From Rostratula benghalensis (Eukaryota; Chordata; Aves; Charadriiformes; Rostratulidae): a DNA stretch of 64,000 nucleotides. Under the pieces are notes generated by a model. It searched no databases. It was given only the letters and a program-made list of their open reading frames with translations, and was not told the origin of the DNA. Position numbers and translations under genes: made by a program. Shown here one piece after another: positions 41,201 to 53,688 of this stretch (position 1 is the stretch's first letter; each line of letters begins with the position of its first letter). Where the stretch lies: NCBI GenBank assembly GCA_013399305.1, contig VXAI01000020.1, forward strand, positions 6,952,607 through 7,016,606. The letters are read 5' to 3'.

Positions 41201-41252
41201 CTTTAGCTGCTATTTAAATTACAATTACTTGATATTCTTTTTTTACTATCTG

Positions 41253-41291
41253 ATCCAAACCAACGGAATTTACACCCTAGATGGTTTGGAT
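41253..41291. repeat. 10-base inverted repeat with 19-base loop
   Basis: ATCCAAACCA at 41,253-41,262 pairs perfectly with TGGTTTGGAT at 41,282-41,291. Arms of this length at this spacing are expected about once in a window this size by chance, so it is recorded only as a structure. Confidence 0.7.
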
Positions 41292-42979
41292 GAATTGGTG
41301 CTGACTGTTTAATGGATTTTTACAATGGAAACTCTAAGTATATCTTAGAAATATTAATAAACATTTACAAGTGGAAAGTTTGTGACTTGATGTAAAACAT
41401 GCAGCATTCAGCACTCTGATAAACTTTAGTGGTTGGCTGAAAATTTGGAATAATTGAAAAATTAGGTGTCTAAAATTAATGTCCTCTAAGGGTACTTTTC
41501 CAGTAAGCTTTTTGACGGAGTACCAGAAGTGTAGCTATTTCTTTGTTGTTTTGTATGCACCCACATTGTCCTCAAACTGAAATAAAATTCTCTTACACAA
41601 ATGCAGTGCTTGTTATTAGGTAATATACTAGATGTAATTACCATCACAGGAGCTTTGTTCAGAGCATTGTAATTTTTTTAATATCAACCTGTTTATCGTT
41701 TAAGCAGACAGCTAAAATACATATTTATATAACCATCACTATTTAATTAAGCAGAAAACTTCTGTCTCTATTCTAGCATGGCTTGAAAACAAGGAAGCTC
41801 TAGGAAGATACTTTGCTTCCTTCTTCATTTCTCAGTGTAGTCTGCAAATGGCTGCTTTCTTATTTTGCAGAATGGTACAGCTCTCCCCTTTCCCTATGAA
41901 ATTAAGTTTATACATGTGTACTTATTTCTTCCATTAGTGACATACGCTTCTAACATCCAGGTGTACATCTCATTGCTGTCTGGCTTCAAGTCCCCAAATA
42001 CGTCCTTTCCCAAAGGTTTATATGTGGAAGACAAAGGGAAGTTGAGAATAGTAGGATTAACAACCATATTCCGTTTCAACAATTTACTTTCATGGACTTA
42101 TTCCTGTAACAGAATTAAAAATCAGGTCCCATGGACACTTGGAATCTGTCAGGGATAATGTGGAAATTTCCAGTTTTTGATCATTTAGTGAATTCAGTGG
42201 AGCTCACAGTTGTCATTAATTTCTTCTCTGGTTTTCTGAGTATTATGTTTTACCCTTGGAGATAAGAGATTATGTCTTTTTGCATCATTCCTGGAAATAC
42301 CATTTGTTATTTTTATCTAAGGATTTATTAATAGACACAGACACAAATTTGGAAGCCTTTCACATTTTGAAATTTCACCTCTGTTCTTCATTTCAGTCTG
42401 TCACACAGTGAATTCATCAGTGTCACTTATGTCTTGTAGTCATGAATTTTTATTGAAGCCTCAGGCATTGCCATAGTGAGTCCAATTGAAATATGTTCAA
42501 CATATTTTGAAAAGCTGACTCTGCTGCAGTTAAAAGCATGAATTACCGTGACTCACCTGAAACTTTTAATAATTTATGTTTTAAAAGGGGTTGTTGATGT
42601 ACTCTATTGAGTTTGATGCTAATGTATTTGATGAAAGATAATTTTGAGAATAAGACTTAAGTCTTCAAAGTTACCTCTGATTCAAGTGTATAAATTAAAT
42701 GGAAGTGGCTAAATACTTAGCCAAGAACTCACAGCTCTGAGCTACAGCTATTCTTCACTTGTGATAATCAATCAGGTCAAACAATGCAAAGGCAGCCTTC
42801 ATGAACTTAGACTAACAATTTAAAAAAAAAAACCACCAACAACAAACCAGAAACCTTGTGATGCAGCTGAGACTTGGAACTATTGCTTAGAATATACAGG
42901 TTGTTGGGATTTATCCTGCATCATTGGGCATTGAGGTGAGTAATGCATAGTGAAGTGAATAGACAGGGTGTTTGATAAT

Positions 42980-43067
42980 CCCATGTAGGCTCCCCTTCTC
43001 ATGAAAGGTTGGACCAGATGATCTTTTGAGGTCCTTTCCAACCTGGGTTGTCCTATGAATCCATGAA
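42980..43067 (+). mobile_element. CR1 LINE 3' tail
   Basis: About 85 bases matching the CR1 3' end. AAAGGTTGGACCAGATGATC is followed by GAGGTCCTTTCCAACCTGGG and a decayed terminal repeat at about 43,051-43,067. This wording differs from the 33.9-kb copy and suggests another subfamily. A minus-strand frame of 191 codons (43,486 down to 42,911) runs through this tail and should not be taken as a gene. Confidence 0.88.
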
Positions 43068-45869
43068 CAGTAGACTACAAGCAGTATCTGTAGACTTAAG
43101 GAAACTCCAGCCACACTCATGATGGACTCTACCCCATCTGCCATGTAATAGTATTTAACTATACTAAAAAACATGATATTGTGAATATTATGTGTATGAC
43201 ACTTAATATAATCGTATACTTGAGGATCCTGAAGATACATTTTTCCAGACATAGTGAAACCTGTGAAAGAGAACAGCTTGCCAAAAGAGTAAAATACTCT
43301 TTGAAGGCAAAGGTTTAAGTCCACTTGACATCCTGCCCTGAAATAAAGATGAAAAAAAAAGAAAAGACATTCTTTGTTATTATTATAAGTAGTAGTAGTA
43401 GTAGTACTGCTACTACTACAATTATAATTATTATCGTTACTATTATCATTTAGCATGCTATCTTTAAGAGAGTCAGAGCTGTACAATATACCAGTTTGTG
43501 ACCTAAATAATGGGTAACCAAGCCTTTAACAATATATTTTCAGCAGCCACTAGGGCATATTGTGTTATGTCTTTTGAAGCCACATCCTAAAGAGAGTGCG
43601 TAGCTGCATACCCTCTCCAGGAGCAGATCCTTAGGCAGGCTGTGTGGACTGAGAGTTGCATTTGAACTACAAAATATCTTATTAGTGGGTCCTCTGTGAG
43701 CTTCAAGGACTTAAAACATGGTTCTGTCTATTTGTGTTGTCTTCTGGGTTTTGGGGTTTTTTTTTTCCAATCTGAAATGTGGCAGTCAATGCAAGGCCTG
43801 TGCTATTTTCTGAAACAGTGGGCCCAAAGCGTGTCCACGTGGCGGTGCTGCATGGGTGATGACACCTGGCAGGGGAACATCCCCTGCAGGGATGCACAGC
43901 ACCCTGGGCATCCTGTGGGAGGACAGCACAGGGCCACGTGCTGCCAAGTCCAGGGCAGCTGGACTTGGGTCACTCTTTTCCAGACTGCCCACTGGGAGGT
44001 ACCTCCTGAACAAACTATTCCCAGGCTTTGGTTTTGGTAGGAACTTCGTATCAAAAGAAAGCCTGGGACTGAACTAACGCTCACGTATCTCATATAATCT
44101 TGGGACCAGGACCTCAAAAAAGAGCTGGAGAGCTAAATAACTTATAGCATATGTGTACCTTGGGCTGCTGGGAGCAGTGGAGATCAGAATGTGCCTTTTC
44201 TCACTGTTCAAAATCTAATATTTAATACATAGATTAATGCAAAATATACAGCCTCTCTTCAGGCTGCAGATGAAAAAAGAACCTAGAAATACCTTTATGT
44301 AAAATTCTGGCATCTCCTGTTCTGCTGCTAGCTCTGCAATAGGACAAAACAGCATTTTGGTGGTTTCTTACTGTTTTTGTTAGGTAGGAAGGTGTCTCGC
44401 AGAATATTGTCATTTTAAAATCTGAGATGAGATGACTTAAAAAATCTGTAACATGAAATTTAAGGAAAATAGAAAGTTACATTTTAAAAGGTGGATGTTA
44501 GCCTCCAGAGCCCAACCCAGGCTCACTGAAATCCAGCTGACTCCAACTGGTTTGGAACATGACCTTCCATTACCTGGCAGTTATTGATTTTCTGTAAAGA
44601 AAAAAAAATACATGTATATTTAGTTGTACATTTCAATGTTTTCCTTCACTTTTATCACTACCATAAGCAACATAGAAAGTTGTGCCAAGGGACAAAGATT
44701 CATCTGAGACCAGGTGGTCTCACAAAAGATACCCCAAGTAGGAAAAAAAGATGACAACAGGAAAAAGACAAATAGGTGATGTGCAAATAAACAAAATGAG
44801 AAACATAAGCATAAAATGATCTATGATGTTGCATATTATCAAAAGTAGCAGTGATCATGGTTGCTTTTTGTTTGTCTGGACTATTGCCAGTAACTGATCA
44901 TTATTCCTGTTTTTCTTTCTATGATACTTTCAATAGCACATTACCTTACATCATCTTCTCAGCCAGATTGACTCTCATTCTTGATACATATGCTAGGTAC
45001 AGAAGCACATTCATATTCCAGTTTTGCAGAGAGTGCTTTACTTCTGCTCCTTCCCCCCATCCTTTCTACAAACAAAAGCTCTTCTTGCCTTTCCTGGATA
45101 GCATGACTTTGTGCTAAAATTAAGACCAGTGACTCAACCACCTTCCTGCTTGCTTGCTTGTAAAGTCAAATTTTCTCATCAATCCGTTTGCTTAAGACTA
45201 GTTTCGAAACACCTATTACCTTCATATCTAAACACTTTTATCTGAGCATCTATACACAGCAATACCTCAGATCCATACTTGCCAATGGAATTTCAAACTC
45301 CTCATGTGATAAAAATGCAAACTAGATCCGTGACAAGCATTCCTAAATATTTCTGGAAAAAGCACTGATTTCCACAACTTCAGCTTTTTTGTTAATTTGA
45401 TTGGAAGGCCATGATAAATGTGAGCTATTTGCATTGTTAGGAGACAGTAATATGGAATATTACACAGATGATCACAGAGAAATTGAATTTTCCAACAGTT
45501 AGCACATAAAATATAACTGAGAATGCTACAAAAAAGAAGACAGAAAAAAATCCATTGGAGAGATTTTTTATGGTATCACTATAACTGTGGTTGGCAAGTG
45601 TTCACATTTGAATGCCTTTGCTACAAGGACAATCACCACAATATTACCAGACAGAGATGTCTAAGTTACTTGCAATTACTTGCTTTTGCACATACAGGGG
45701 TTGTCTGTGAAAAGCCTTGTGATATTTCATACTCTGTGATGCCTTCACTCTGGAAACACTGACATTCCATGTGTAACCCATATGCTTTAGCTAAATACAA
45801 TATTGCCACCCCAGAATTATGTGTCTTGCACCAGGATTAATTATCTTGGCAGTTTAAAACTTCTAGTAT
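43068..45869. other. non-coding stretch with a short GC-rich patch
   Basis: No supported gene. The segment at about 43,800-44,010 is clearly GC-richer than its surroundings and is open in several frames on both strands at once, which argues for composition over coding. A (CTTG)n run lies at about 45,148-45,160. The rest is AT-rich. Confidence 0.5.
43389..43419. repeat. (GTA)n/(TAC)n trinucleotide inverted repeat
   Basis: Six GTA-type units turn at AGTACT and continue as TACTACTAC, so the run folds back on itself with one mismatch. The flanks (TTATTATTATAAG, ATTATAATTATTATC) are also trinucleotide-like. It probably grew by slippage and strand switching. Confidence 0.75.
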
Positions 45870-45928
45870 CATCGAATCATGGAATTTCAGAGTTGGAATG
45901 GACCTCTAGAAATCAGCTAGTCCAGCTA
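45870..45928 (-). mobile_element. short CR1 LINE 3' tail
   Basis: About 60 bases of a CR1 3' end in reverse orientation. ATCGAATCATGGAATTTCAG leads into GAGTTGGAATGGACCTCTAG and ends at a TAGTCCAGCT block. It is the smallest certain CR1 relic here and more diverged than the one at 50.6 kb. Confidence 0.82.
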
Positions 45929-48900
45929 GATATGTATGGAAGTCCCTTTACAGCTTTAGATGACAAACTGAATAAAACTCTCTTCCACAGATCAGCAACA
46001 TCCATAGATACGAGCTGGAATTTTGTTTTTCAGCATAACTGTCATCGGACTGAGTCTGTTATTTCTAACATCTCAATGAATGGGGTTCTTATACTGGCAC
46101 GAAGCTAAATGTGCATTCATAACCCTCTACTTTCATAGCTGTCAAGGGAAAAATAAAGAAGACTTGGTTTTAAATTTGCAAAGGACTTTATTTTTGCAAA
46201 GTGTCAATTTATCAGACCATCTCAGATCACATCCCCATCACAGTCCAAGGTTTTTCAGATTTGAGATGGTACTTTTCTTCTTAGAAAGCCCCTCTATATA
46301 GTCAACCACCTCTTAATGAGGGTTCCCCTCTGCAATGTGTGATATCAAGTACTTTGCCTTGCACTAAGGGCTTTCATGTCGTTAGGCAATGTGAAAAGTT
46401 AGGCTTTTTCCCATGCTTTAGATTTTGGAAGCAAAGGAAAAATCTTTCCTGCTTAGCTTTATATTTCCCTGTCATTCCAAAGAGGCAGTTCAAAGACATT
46501 TAAAAATCACTGTATGATTAATGGATTTGTTTAGTAGAATGGTAGTATGTTTAGTTCTGTTCCCTTTTTAATGTGAGCCTGGGGCAAAGAAATGGGAGGT
46601 GGGCTTCTGTGGTCTACTGAATAGTAATGCCTTTTATAGTTGTGAAAACAGAGATCCAAATCTTGCCCAAAAACCAGTGAGTTACACTTCCTGAAGTAGG
46701 GAAGAAAATTGTTAACAGAGTTGACTGCCAAGGTATTTTACTTTCAAAGTTAGGTATTTCAAATACAACTGCAGTTGAAAGTAATCTGGCTTTTACATGT
46801 CGAGTAATTATTGCCCACCTAACCTTCTCACCACTTTTGAGAAATAATGTTATCTCCTACAATTTAATGGCATGATTTTCGTTGGGTTTTTTTCTCCATC
46901 CTAGGTATTAAAATTCGTACTGGTCTTCTATCAACCTCTGTTATGATCTGCTAGCTATGTGTATGTACAAAAATTCAAAACGATGTTGCCAAGATGTATT
47001 GCTGTAAGGAATGTTTTTTCACATTGTAGGCACTTATACATATTTAATGCAACTTTGTGTATGTATTTTTGGGTTTACTTCATGCCAGAAATTCCAGTGA
47101 GTAACTGTGAGATAATTACATTCCGCTTTGAAAGTGAACCATTTAAGGTACCTTAAACAGGACCCAATGTGACAGCAGTTTGACATTTTTACTAGAAGCA
47201 GAGCAGCCAACACAGTTCCAAATCCTACAAATCTTGGGGTTTGTTCTTACCTGAAAGACGTGAACAACTGTGCTTCAGAGATGGAGTCACATGCATAAAA
47301 AATTATGTCTATTGACAAGGACTTGTAGGATTGTTTCTTTAAGTTCTTGGCTTCATAAATATCCAAAGGAGGAAGATCCTGGGGGAAGGCATAACTCCTC
47401 ATACCAAAGACAATTATACTTTCCCACTCATCTCACTCTACTTGGTAGCTGGTTTCTTGTGATTCCTTCCATCCTTGTGCAAAGATGCTTACAGTCACTT
47501 ATGACTAATGACATCTACTTTTCTTCGGGTGCGTATTGGTTATTCAGCATCTGCAAAAAAACTTCATTTCCTCTCTTGAAGTTGAGTTCTTAATGATTCA
47601 TTTCACTGAGAGTTCTAATGTTGGCTGTAATACAACTATTGAAAAATCCCTAAGGAAGAAACATACTATTTACCTTTTTACTTCCAACACTGTGTTCCCA
47701 GAGACAATGAGTTTGAATCAAATCTTCCTGTTTCTCCCTTTACCTTTCATTTGAAATGCTCTCAAGCTGAGTATGACTGTTCAGGGATCAGAGTCAAGCG
47801 ACAGCAGCCATTTGCTGGATTCTAATTATTAACAATTTCCACAGCTGTCATACAGTACCTCAGTTTTAATTGGCTGTACTAATAAAAGGAGCATTTCTGT
47901 GCACTGAGACACAGATTATTCTTGTGTAATTTAGGCAGCCTGCTGTAAGCAGCCTTATGGGTAAGTACTTAGGGACCTCTACTTACTACAAAAAGCTTCC
48001 CTTAAATTAAAATAGTGTATTTGAAATTAAATAAATAGTGCATATGTTGCAATAATCAAGTCATAAAACATGTTCGGTCAAGATACCCTATGTCCCTGGA
48101 GAAGTTTTAATCAATCAGATTGTGGTCTCTTTTTAATATTGTTCCATTTAGAATTGTTCAGAGACCTCTCCTGGAACAGAATATCATTAATTATTATTTT
48201 TTTTAATTCTTGAATATAAATGGTTACAGCATTTGCAGAGTTTGCATAACTAATAATCTGAGAAAAAGACCTCTTCTGGGTTTAACATTTTTTTAACAGA
48301 TTAAGCAGCACCACAGACTCTTCTGAGCACCACTGGGATTTGAAAGTAGGAAAATTACCAATTTTCATTCAGGAATGAGCCTATCATCCACTCTGTTAGC
48401 TGTATAAAAATTAACTTACTGATAGGAAGACAAAAAATGTAATGGAACAATTATGTTTGAAGTTTGTAATCTGGAGAAACTGAAAAGTATTTTGTGAGTA
48501 TGACATATATTTCAAAGTTTGGCCTGGCTGTTTTTTCCTAGCCCAAGCTTTAGCTTGTAAATGGTCAAAATCAAAAGTCCTACAGAAATAACACAAAATT
48601 TAATATATGTGACATAACCAATACAAATCTTGGTTTTAAACCAATCTGGTGATTCTCAGAGCCTGAGGCAACATGAGTACTTGCGGTTTATCATGCGTAT
48701 ACTTTTACTCAGTTAAACATTGCTAGTGTTTTTCTTTCTATAACCCTCACTGTCATATGGGGAATTTGAGATGGGTGCTTCTTGAAAAATTCCCACTGAC
48801 TTCAGTGGAAATTAGGAGAGTCTCCAAAGACTATATTTGCACAGCAGGATCCCAGAAAATATCAGAGCCAGACCCAGAAGTGCACCATCACCTTATTCTC

Positions 48901-50603
48901 CTTTCCTCCCTGCCCTACATCCTCATCTCCATGGGTATGAAAGAGGGTGATGAGGCTGGGTCCAGCAGATTCGCACGTCTGTGATTAGGGTGTTGGAGGA
49001 TTGGGACACCGGGCATGTCAGGGTGCTCCTCTGCTTTGCTGTCTAGACATAGCCTAAGTGCTACAGTGCTCTGACAGGGCAGAGACATTTTTCTCTTTAA
49101 AGGAAAGAAACAGTGAAACCTTGTAAATGCAACATCCGTTTTCCAAGGTTAAAACAGAAGGCAGTAAAAGCAAGAGTCCAGATATTTGGTTCATCTGATT
49201 TTCTGTCTTGGAGTTAATTCAGACATCTTCTAAGAAGACTGGTATGTGGAATATTTTTTCCAAGGACCACAGAGGTTTAATATTTGTGTAGAGTTAATAT
49301 GAGATTCATACATTTTTTTGCATCTACATGCATGAACGTTATATGTGGAGTTGCACTCCTGAGTACATCTGTCTGTGTATGCATGTGTGTATGTCTCCAT
49401 CTTGACCAATTTTTAGAATTATGTATATAAATACTGCTCATTAGAAAAAAGAACCTTTTCTGATAGCACACATATTGCTTAAAGCTGTGGGCAAAATCCA
49501 TAATCCGAAAAAGCACATTTTTCTCCTGGTGATTTTATTTATTTATTGCTCCTATTGCATCTACAGATACTGAATTATTTCTTTCATTATCTCTTTGTAC
49601 TTTCCAATACACAAAATCTTTATCTACAGAGAGACTTCTGTCGTATTCAAATTCTTTTGAAAAAGAGTTATAACATATTGGCTATTTTCTCATTTGTTGG
49701 ACAACAGATTATGACTGATGACATCTGAATTAAAATTACTCTTTTAGGCAAAGCAGTGGGACAACTTTAATTTTTTTAATATTTTGAAGCAATTAGATCA
49801 AGAGGTGAGAACATTCATAGTGTGTATTAAACAGAACATGAAACTGTGAATCTAGAATGTTCTGCATATAACACTTCCTTTATCTAAGGATCAACAGTAA
49901 CATTATCTCTGTCTTACAGGTTCTCAAATGGTTCTCAAACAAGACAGCTGTGACTCTGTCATTATCACAACATTAGTAGCAATTTTCCAGTTTCCTGCTA
50001 TAGCCACTTACACTCCTTTCTCTGAGTCTGTCAAGTATCAAACTAATAAATGCACAGTGCCCATCATTAACAAGAAATCAGTACTTACTACACTTTCCAG
50101 TGTGTGGAAGTACCTCATCATCTAAGTTTAAGGAACTGCTGCAGTGATTACGTTATGTATCAAAAATTAACAGGTAGTTTAACAGTCACGTTTACCATCA
50201 TGGGTGATTCATGTATATATGTGTGTATGTGTAAGTGTGTAGCTAAGATATACATACGGTTCTCAGACCCTTAAGAATGAAAAGCATTACAAAATGCTGG
50301 ACATCTGTCAGTAATTCCCACACAGAAATCAATAAGCTGGGCCAGTGAATTAGGTTACAGTGCCTCCTGCCTGGCTGGAAGATAACCAGTGCTGTCCCGC
50401 TCTAAAAGACGAGGGGTTCTCCTGCCTTTCACAAGCTGTTCCAAACCAGATCTGGCCAGACTTTTGCTTTGCTTTACATTGTTTTCACTAGATTTTGGGG
50501 AAAAAGTATTGGGAGCATGGAGACAGCAGTGATGCTTCCAGCTCTTCAGGATTTGCCACTAAACTGCAATATTTGTAAAATACATTTTTCTAGAAGAAAA
50601 TAG
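45929..50603. other. AT-rich non-coding stretch
   Basis: No supported gene. Short frames (about 107 codons or fewer) show no recognisable similarity. A TG/TA-rich simple patch lies at 50,210-50,242. Confidence 0.55.
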
Positions 50604-50826
50604 ATTCACAGAATCACAGACTATCAGGGATTCGAAGGGACCTTGAAAGATCATCCAGTCCAATCCCCCTGCCAGAGCAGGAACACCCAGATCAGGCCAC
50701 ACAGGAACGCGTCCAGGCGGGTTTTGAATATCTCCAGAGAAGGAGACTCCACCACCTCTCTGGGCAGCCCCTTCCAGTGCTCCGTCACCCTCACTGTGAA
50801 TAAGTTTTTCCTCATATTTAAATGGA
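50604..50826 (-). mobile_element. CR1 LINE 3' end fragment
   Basis: About 220 bases of well-preserved CR1 3' region in reverse orientation. It starts at TCACAGAATCACAGACTATC, continues through GACCTTGAAAGATCATCCAG and the CACCACCTCTCTGGGCAGCC block, and ends near CTCATATTTAAATGGA. It keeps an ACGCGTCC-type CpG cluster and looks less decayed than most other copies here, so it is probably one of the younger insertions. Its subfamily differs from the 30.3, 33.9 and 58.6-kb copies. Confidence 0.95.
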
Positions 50827-52499
50827 TCTAGTCCACTGATGCACCGGGCTTTCTGTTTTCATTTTTTCCTCTGCTCATGGGAGAGACATAAAGAGATTAA
50901 AGGGATAATGGGTCTGATCCAAAGCCCTCTGTGGGTAATAGCAGAGCTGACAACAATTCTGTTTCACAGCAACTTCTGAGATTTGGGGATTTGTTTTCAT
51001 TCCACTTCGGAAGAAGTGGACATTTCTGCTAATTGAAATTCTTTTGAAACATCCATGTTGACTATAAAATGTGATCTTTTAGAAACAGGAAGTCTGTTGC
51101 TTGGTAATCAGAGAAATGGTATGAGAGGTGAGGGTTTCATGTTAATCCCCTCTTCCTTATAACATGGGACCAGTTTTTTCTTCCCCAAACTAAATAGATT
51201 GGTATATTAATACCTCCCTCATCCAGACCATCAAGCAGTTATGTATAAGCAGAAAATATTTTCCATTTACTCAAGCAGTCTTTGAATCAGAATCATAGAA
51301 ACAAATATGAGCTTTCCTCTTAATTTTTAGCACATAAAAATATTGATGCAGAGATTTCTACATTCTAATTCACATGTAGTAATGGAATAGCTTCTATTCT
51401 TTACTCAGTCTTAGGTGCTATTACACTAAAACCTCACTGAGTATTGTTTCTTTCAGTATGGCCTTTACTATAGGGAACTCTCTAATAAACCTAAATGACT
51501 TTCCTGTAGAATTTCTAATTGATAAAAAGATTTTCATAGCACTTGGGAGCAGTAGCAGTTGGAAATTTTAGGTGGTTTCAATACTTTTTCTTAGATGGAC
51601 TTGGCGGGGTAGATTTATGAACTATACAGTAATAATGTTGAGTGATAATCCAAAATGAATGCCCAGTTTGTAAACTGATAAATAATTCTCATCTGAGAGA
51701 CAACTATACAGAACTATATCAATATCATGCATGATGAGCAGATAAATATATGTTTTATAAATATAAATATGTTCTTAGGGAACACTTTAGAAACTTATAA
51801 TTGGGAATTAAAAAAAAAAGGGTATTTCTGTCTCTTTTCTTTTTGTTTCATTTTGATAATTCTTAAATTAGAGAAATTTCAGTCCTGAGATTATGCAATG
51901 ATCCCACACAGATGGTGGGGGATGCCCACCACAGCCTGCAGGCAGGATTGCCCTCCTTGGTAAAGAGTGTGCCCATAAAAGCATGTAAGTCTAACATATT
52001 TTCCTTTTACCTTTTTTAAGACTGCATTTTTTTTTAACCACAACTCCATATATTCTTAACATTTTCAACTTGATTTGTTCTCTGTGGCTTTTCAATTTTA
52101 AGAAAGGTATTTGTGTGTAGGTTTATAATCCATAGATTACAGAAGTTGACGCTGGTGCTGTCACTTAAAAATCTTTTCTTCAGCTCTCTAATATTCATTG
52201 TTGTATACACTTAAAGTAATGCTGTTATATACTATTTACATGTGAATTAAAGACATCAGTGAGAACCACACTAAAAATTTAGCATTCAGTACTTTTACAA
52301 ATGTAATATTTTGTTCTATTCAAAACATTAGAGTTCTGACTGATGATTTTCAGGGACTCGTACTCTGTGTGTGTGTATGAATGCACACCGCTCCCCATGA
52401 CCCTCACCACCTGCCCTTAAAAAATATTACCACTATTATTCCCAGTTCCATGAGAAGTTCTCTTGTCCCATTGCTCTTTCCTTCTTGGAGTCTCAGACA
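50827..52499. other. AT-rich non-coding stretch
   Basis: No supported gene or recognisable repeat. A short GTGTGTGTGT run lies near 52,366-52,377. CpG dinucleotides are rare, which contrasts with the segment that follows. Confidence 0.5.
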
Positions 52500-53110
52500 C
52501 AGCTGGGTGGAACGTGTAAATAAATGTTGGCGTTTCCACACTCTGAATGAGCAAGAGCGGACAGGGGAGATTCACTGACTACGATATCAAAAGAAATCAG
52601 GCTGAAGAGAGCATCGGCGCTCTTACTCTTTGAGCAGTTTGCAGCTTAGTGAAGCCCGTAGCATGGGAATAGCTCAGGGCTGAAAGATCTCAGGGGGTCT
52701 TGAGACTTTAAGCCCCATTATCGAAGAGCTAGCGATATTAAGGAGGCTTGAGGGAACTTGGTTTCATAAAAGATCTTGGATTACCGCCCAGACTAGAGTA
52801 TCAAGTTCAGGTGGGTCGATGGGAATAAATCTTAGTTTGCCAGACAGATGTAAGATTTTTTTTTCTAAGATCCTTTTCAGCTCCAGCTGTCAGTCTTTGG
52901 AGTCTCTCTACAGGATCTTCATGTCTGGGTTGTAGTTTCAATAGAGCGCTTAATCACAGAAGACTGTGGAGTTTCTCCTCATTCTTCCCTGTGATCCGGG
53001 AGCATTAAACCATTTTGTGACCAGAGGAAGCCACAAGAAATTTTGCCTAACACACCAGGAATTATACAAATAATATGTTACACCCGTGGCACTTCCTCGA
53101 ACCCCTCTTT
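52500..53110. other. CpG-retaining compositional patch of unknown nature
   Basis: At least fifteen CpG dinucleotides can be counted between 52,512 and 53,099, several times the density of neighbouring DNA. The patch is far from island-level GC. A donor-like TTCAG-GTGGGT lies at 52,806-52,816 (GT at 52,811). No reading frame looks coding and no known repeat is recognised. It may be a minor alternative promoter or first exon, a conserved regulatory element, or a fairly young unidentified repeat that has not yet lost its CpGs. Confidence 0.4.
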
Positions 53111-53258
53111 TTATCAGAAAGAAGCTTTATAATGAGAATTGCCCTATTTCAGTTTTGACTTTTTTTCCCCCCCCCCCAGTATTTCAGTTTGTCAGAATGT
53201 GTCTCTTTCTTTGTCCATGAAATGGCTGCAGGTTAATAGGTTTTTTTTCTCTCCACAG

Positions 53259-53317
53259 AGGGGGAGCCAGCATACTAATGTAAAACCTGGAGGAAGTGGA
53301 TAGCACAGGTGTTGAAA
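53259..53317 (+). other. candidate small exon A (splice-signal based)
   Basis: A near-ideal acceptor, TTTTTTTTCTCTCCACAG, ends at 53,258. A usable but weaker donor, GAAA-GTAAAT, begins at 53,318, giving a 59-base candidate exon. There is no coding argument, since it contains a TAA and a TAG in some frames. It would fit a non-coding or 5'-UTR exon. Good acceptor-like strings do occur by chance in AT-rich DNA, so without RNA evidence this remains a guess supported mainly by its neighbour at 53,596. Confidence 0.25.
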
Positions 53318-53563
53318 GTAAATGATTTGTCTATTGGCAGCTGTACATCAACGTCTGTACAGGAGGTGCTGCGAGTGATTGTTCCAGCCTTCGGTTTGAT
53401 TCAAGGGCACAGAGAAGCTCTGATACCTGATATATATCAGCACCCATTGACACTAGCTTGCATTCAGATGCCAATCAGTCAAAAAAGCTTGCATGAGCAG
53501 TACACAGACTCACACATAGACTTCTGGTTATAAATAGAATTAGTCTGATTTCTAATTTTTTTC

Positions 53564-53590
53564 TTTTTTTTTTTTTTTTTTTTTTTTTTT
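53564..53590. repeat. poly-T tract (T27)
   Basis: Twenty-seven uninterrupted T residues directly before GGCAG. On the + strand it would act as an exceptionally long polypyrimidine tract. On the - strand it would read as a poly-A run, but no retrotransposon body adjoins it. Its length is likely to be variable. Confidence 0.85.
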
Positions 53591-53595
53591 GGCAG

Positions 53596-53688
53596 ATTGC
53601 TTCCGTTGCAGAAGAGCCAATTTATCGAAAGCATTTTGGTGGGGAGCCACAGTGGCACCAAGTGAGCTTGACAGAATTGTGCTTTGAA
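53596..53688 (+). other. candidate small exon B (splice-signal based, open frame)
   Basis: Upstream are a branch-point-like TTTCTAAT (53,549-53,556), the T27 tract and GGCAG ending at 53,595, together a strong acceptor. Two good donors follow: CAA-GTGAGC with GT at 53,662, and GAA-GTAAGC with GT at 53,689. The two possible exons are 66 and 93 bases, both multiples of three. The frame read from the first base is open through both donors (it starts IASVAEEPIYRKHFGG). I recognise no protein family in it. The coincidence of acceptor, two donors and an open symmetric frame is suggestive but not proof; short open frames are common. Confidence 0.3.

Larger units (their letters stand above)
34057..42979. 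other. AT-rich non-coding stretch
   Basis: No supported gene in almost 9 kb. The longest frame, 136 codons on the minus strand (37,731 down to 37,321), has no recognisable similarity. Notable small features are the C12 run at 35,262-35,273, the 10-base-arm hairpin at 41,253-41,291 and the CATAAT-GCTA-ATTATG word near 34,448. That last word contains an ATGCTAAT octamer-like site of the kind POU proteins bind, and one such site is expected by chance. Confidence 0.55.

Noticed and set aside
42911..43486. A 191-codon minus-strand open frame, the longest in the AT-rich part
   Set aside because: Its C-terminal part is antisense CR1 tail and its N-terminal part is the trinucleotide repeat (runs of Asn, Ser and Thr). 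No domain is visible, so it is a composite chance frame.
52560..53110. A solo LTR of an endogenous retrovirus
   Set aside because: No TG...CA termini with flanking duplications, no primer-binding site and no polyadenylation layout could be made out. The patch remains unexplained and is not assigned to a virus.
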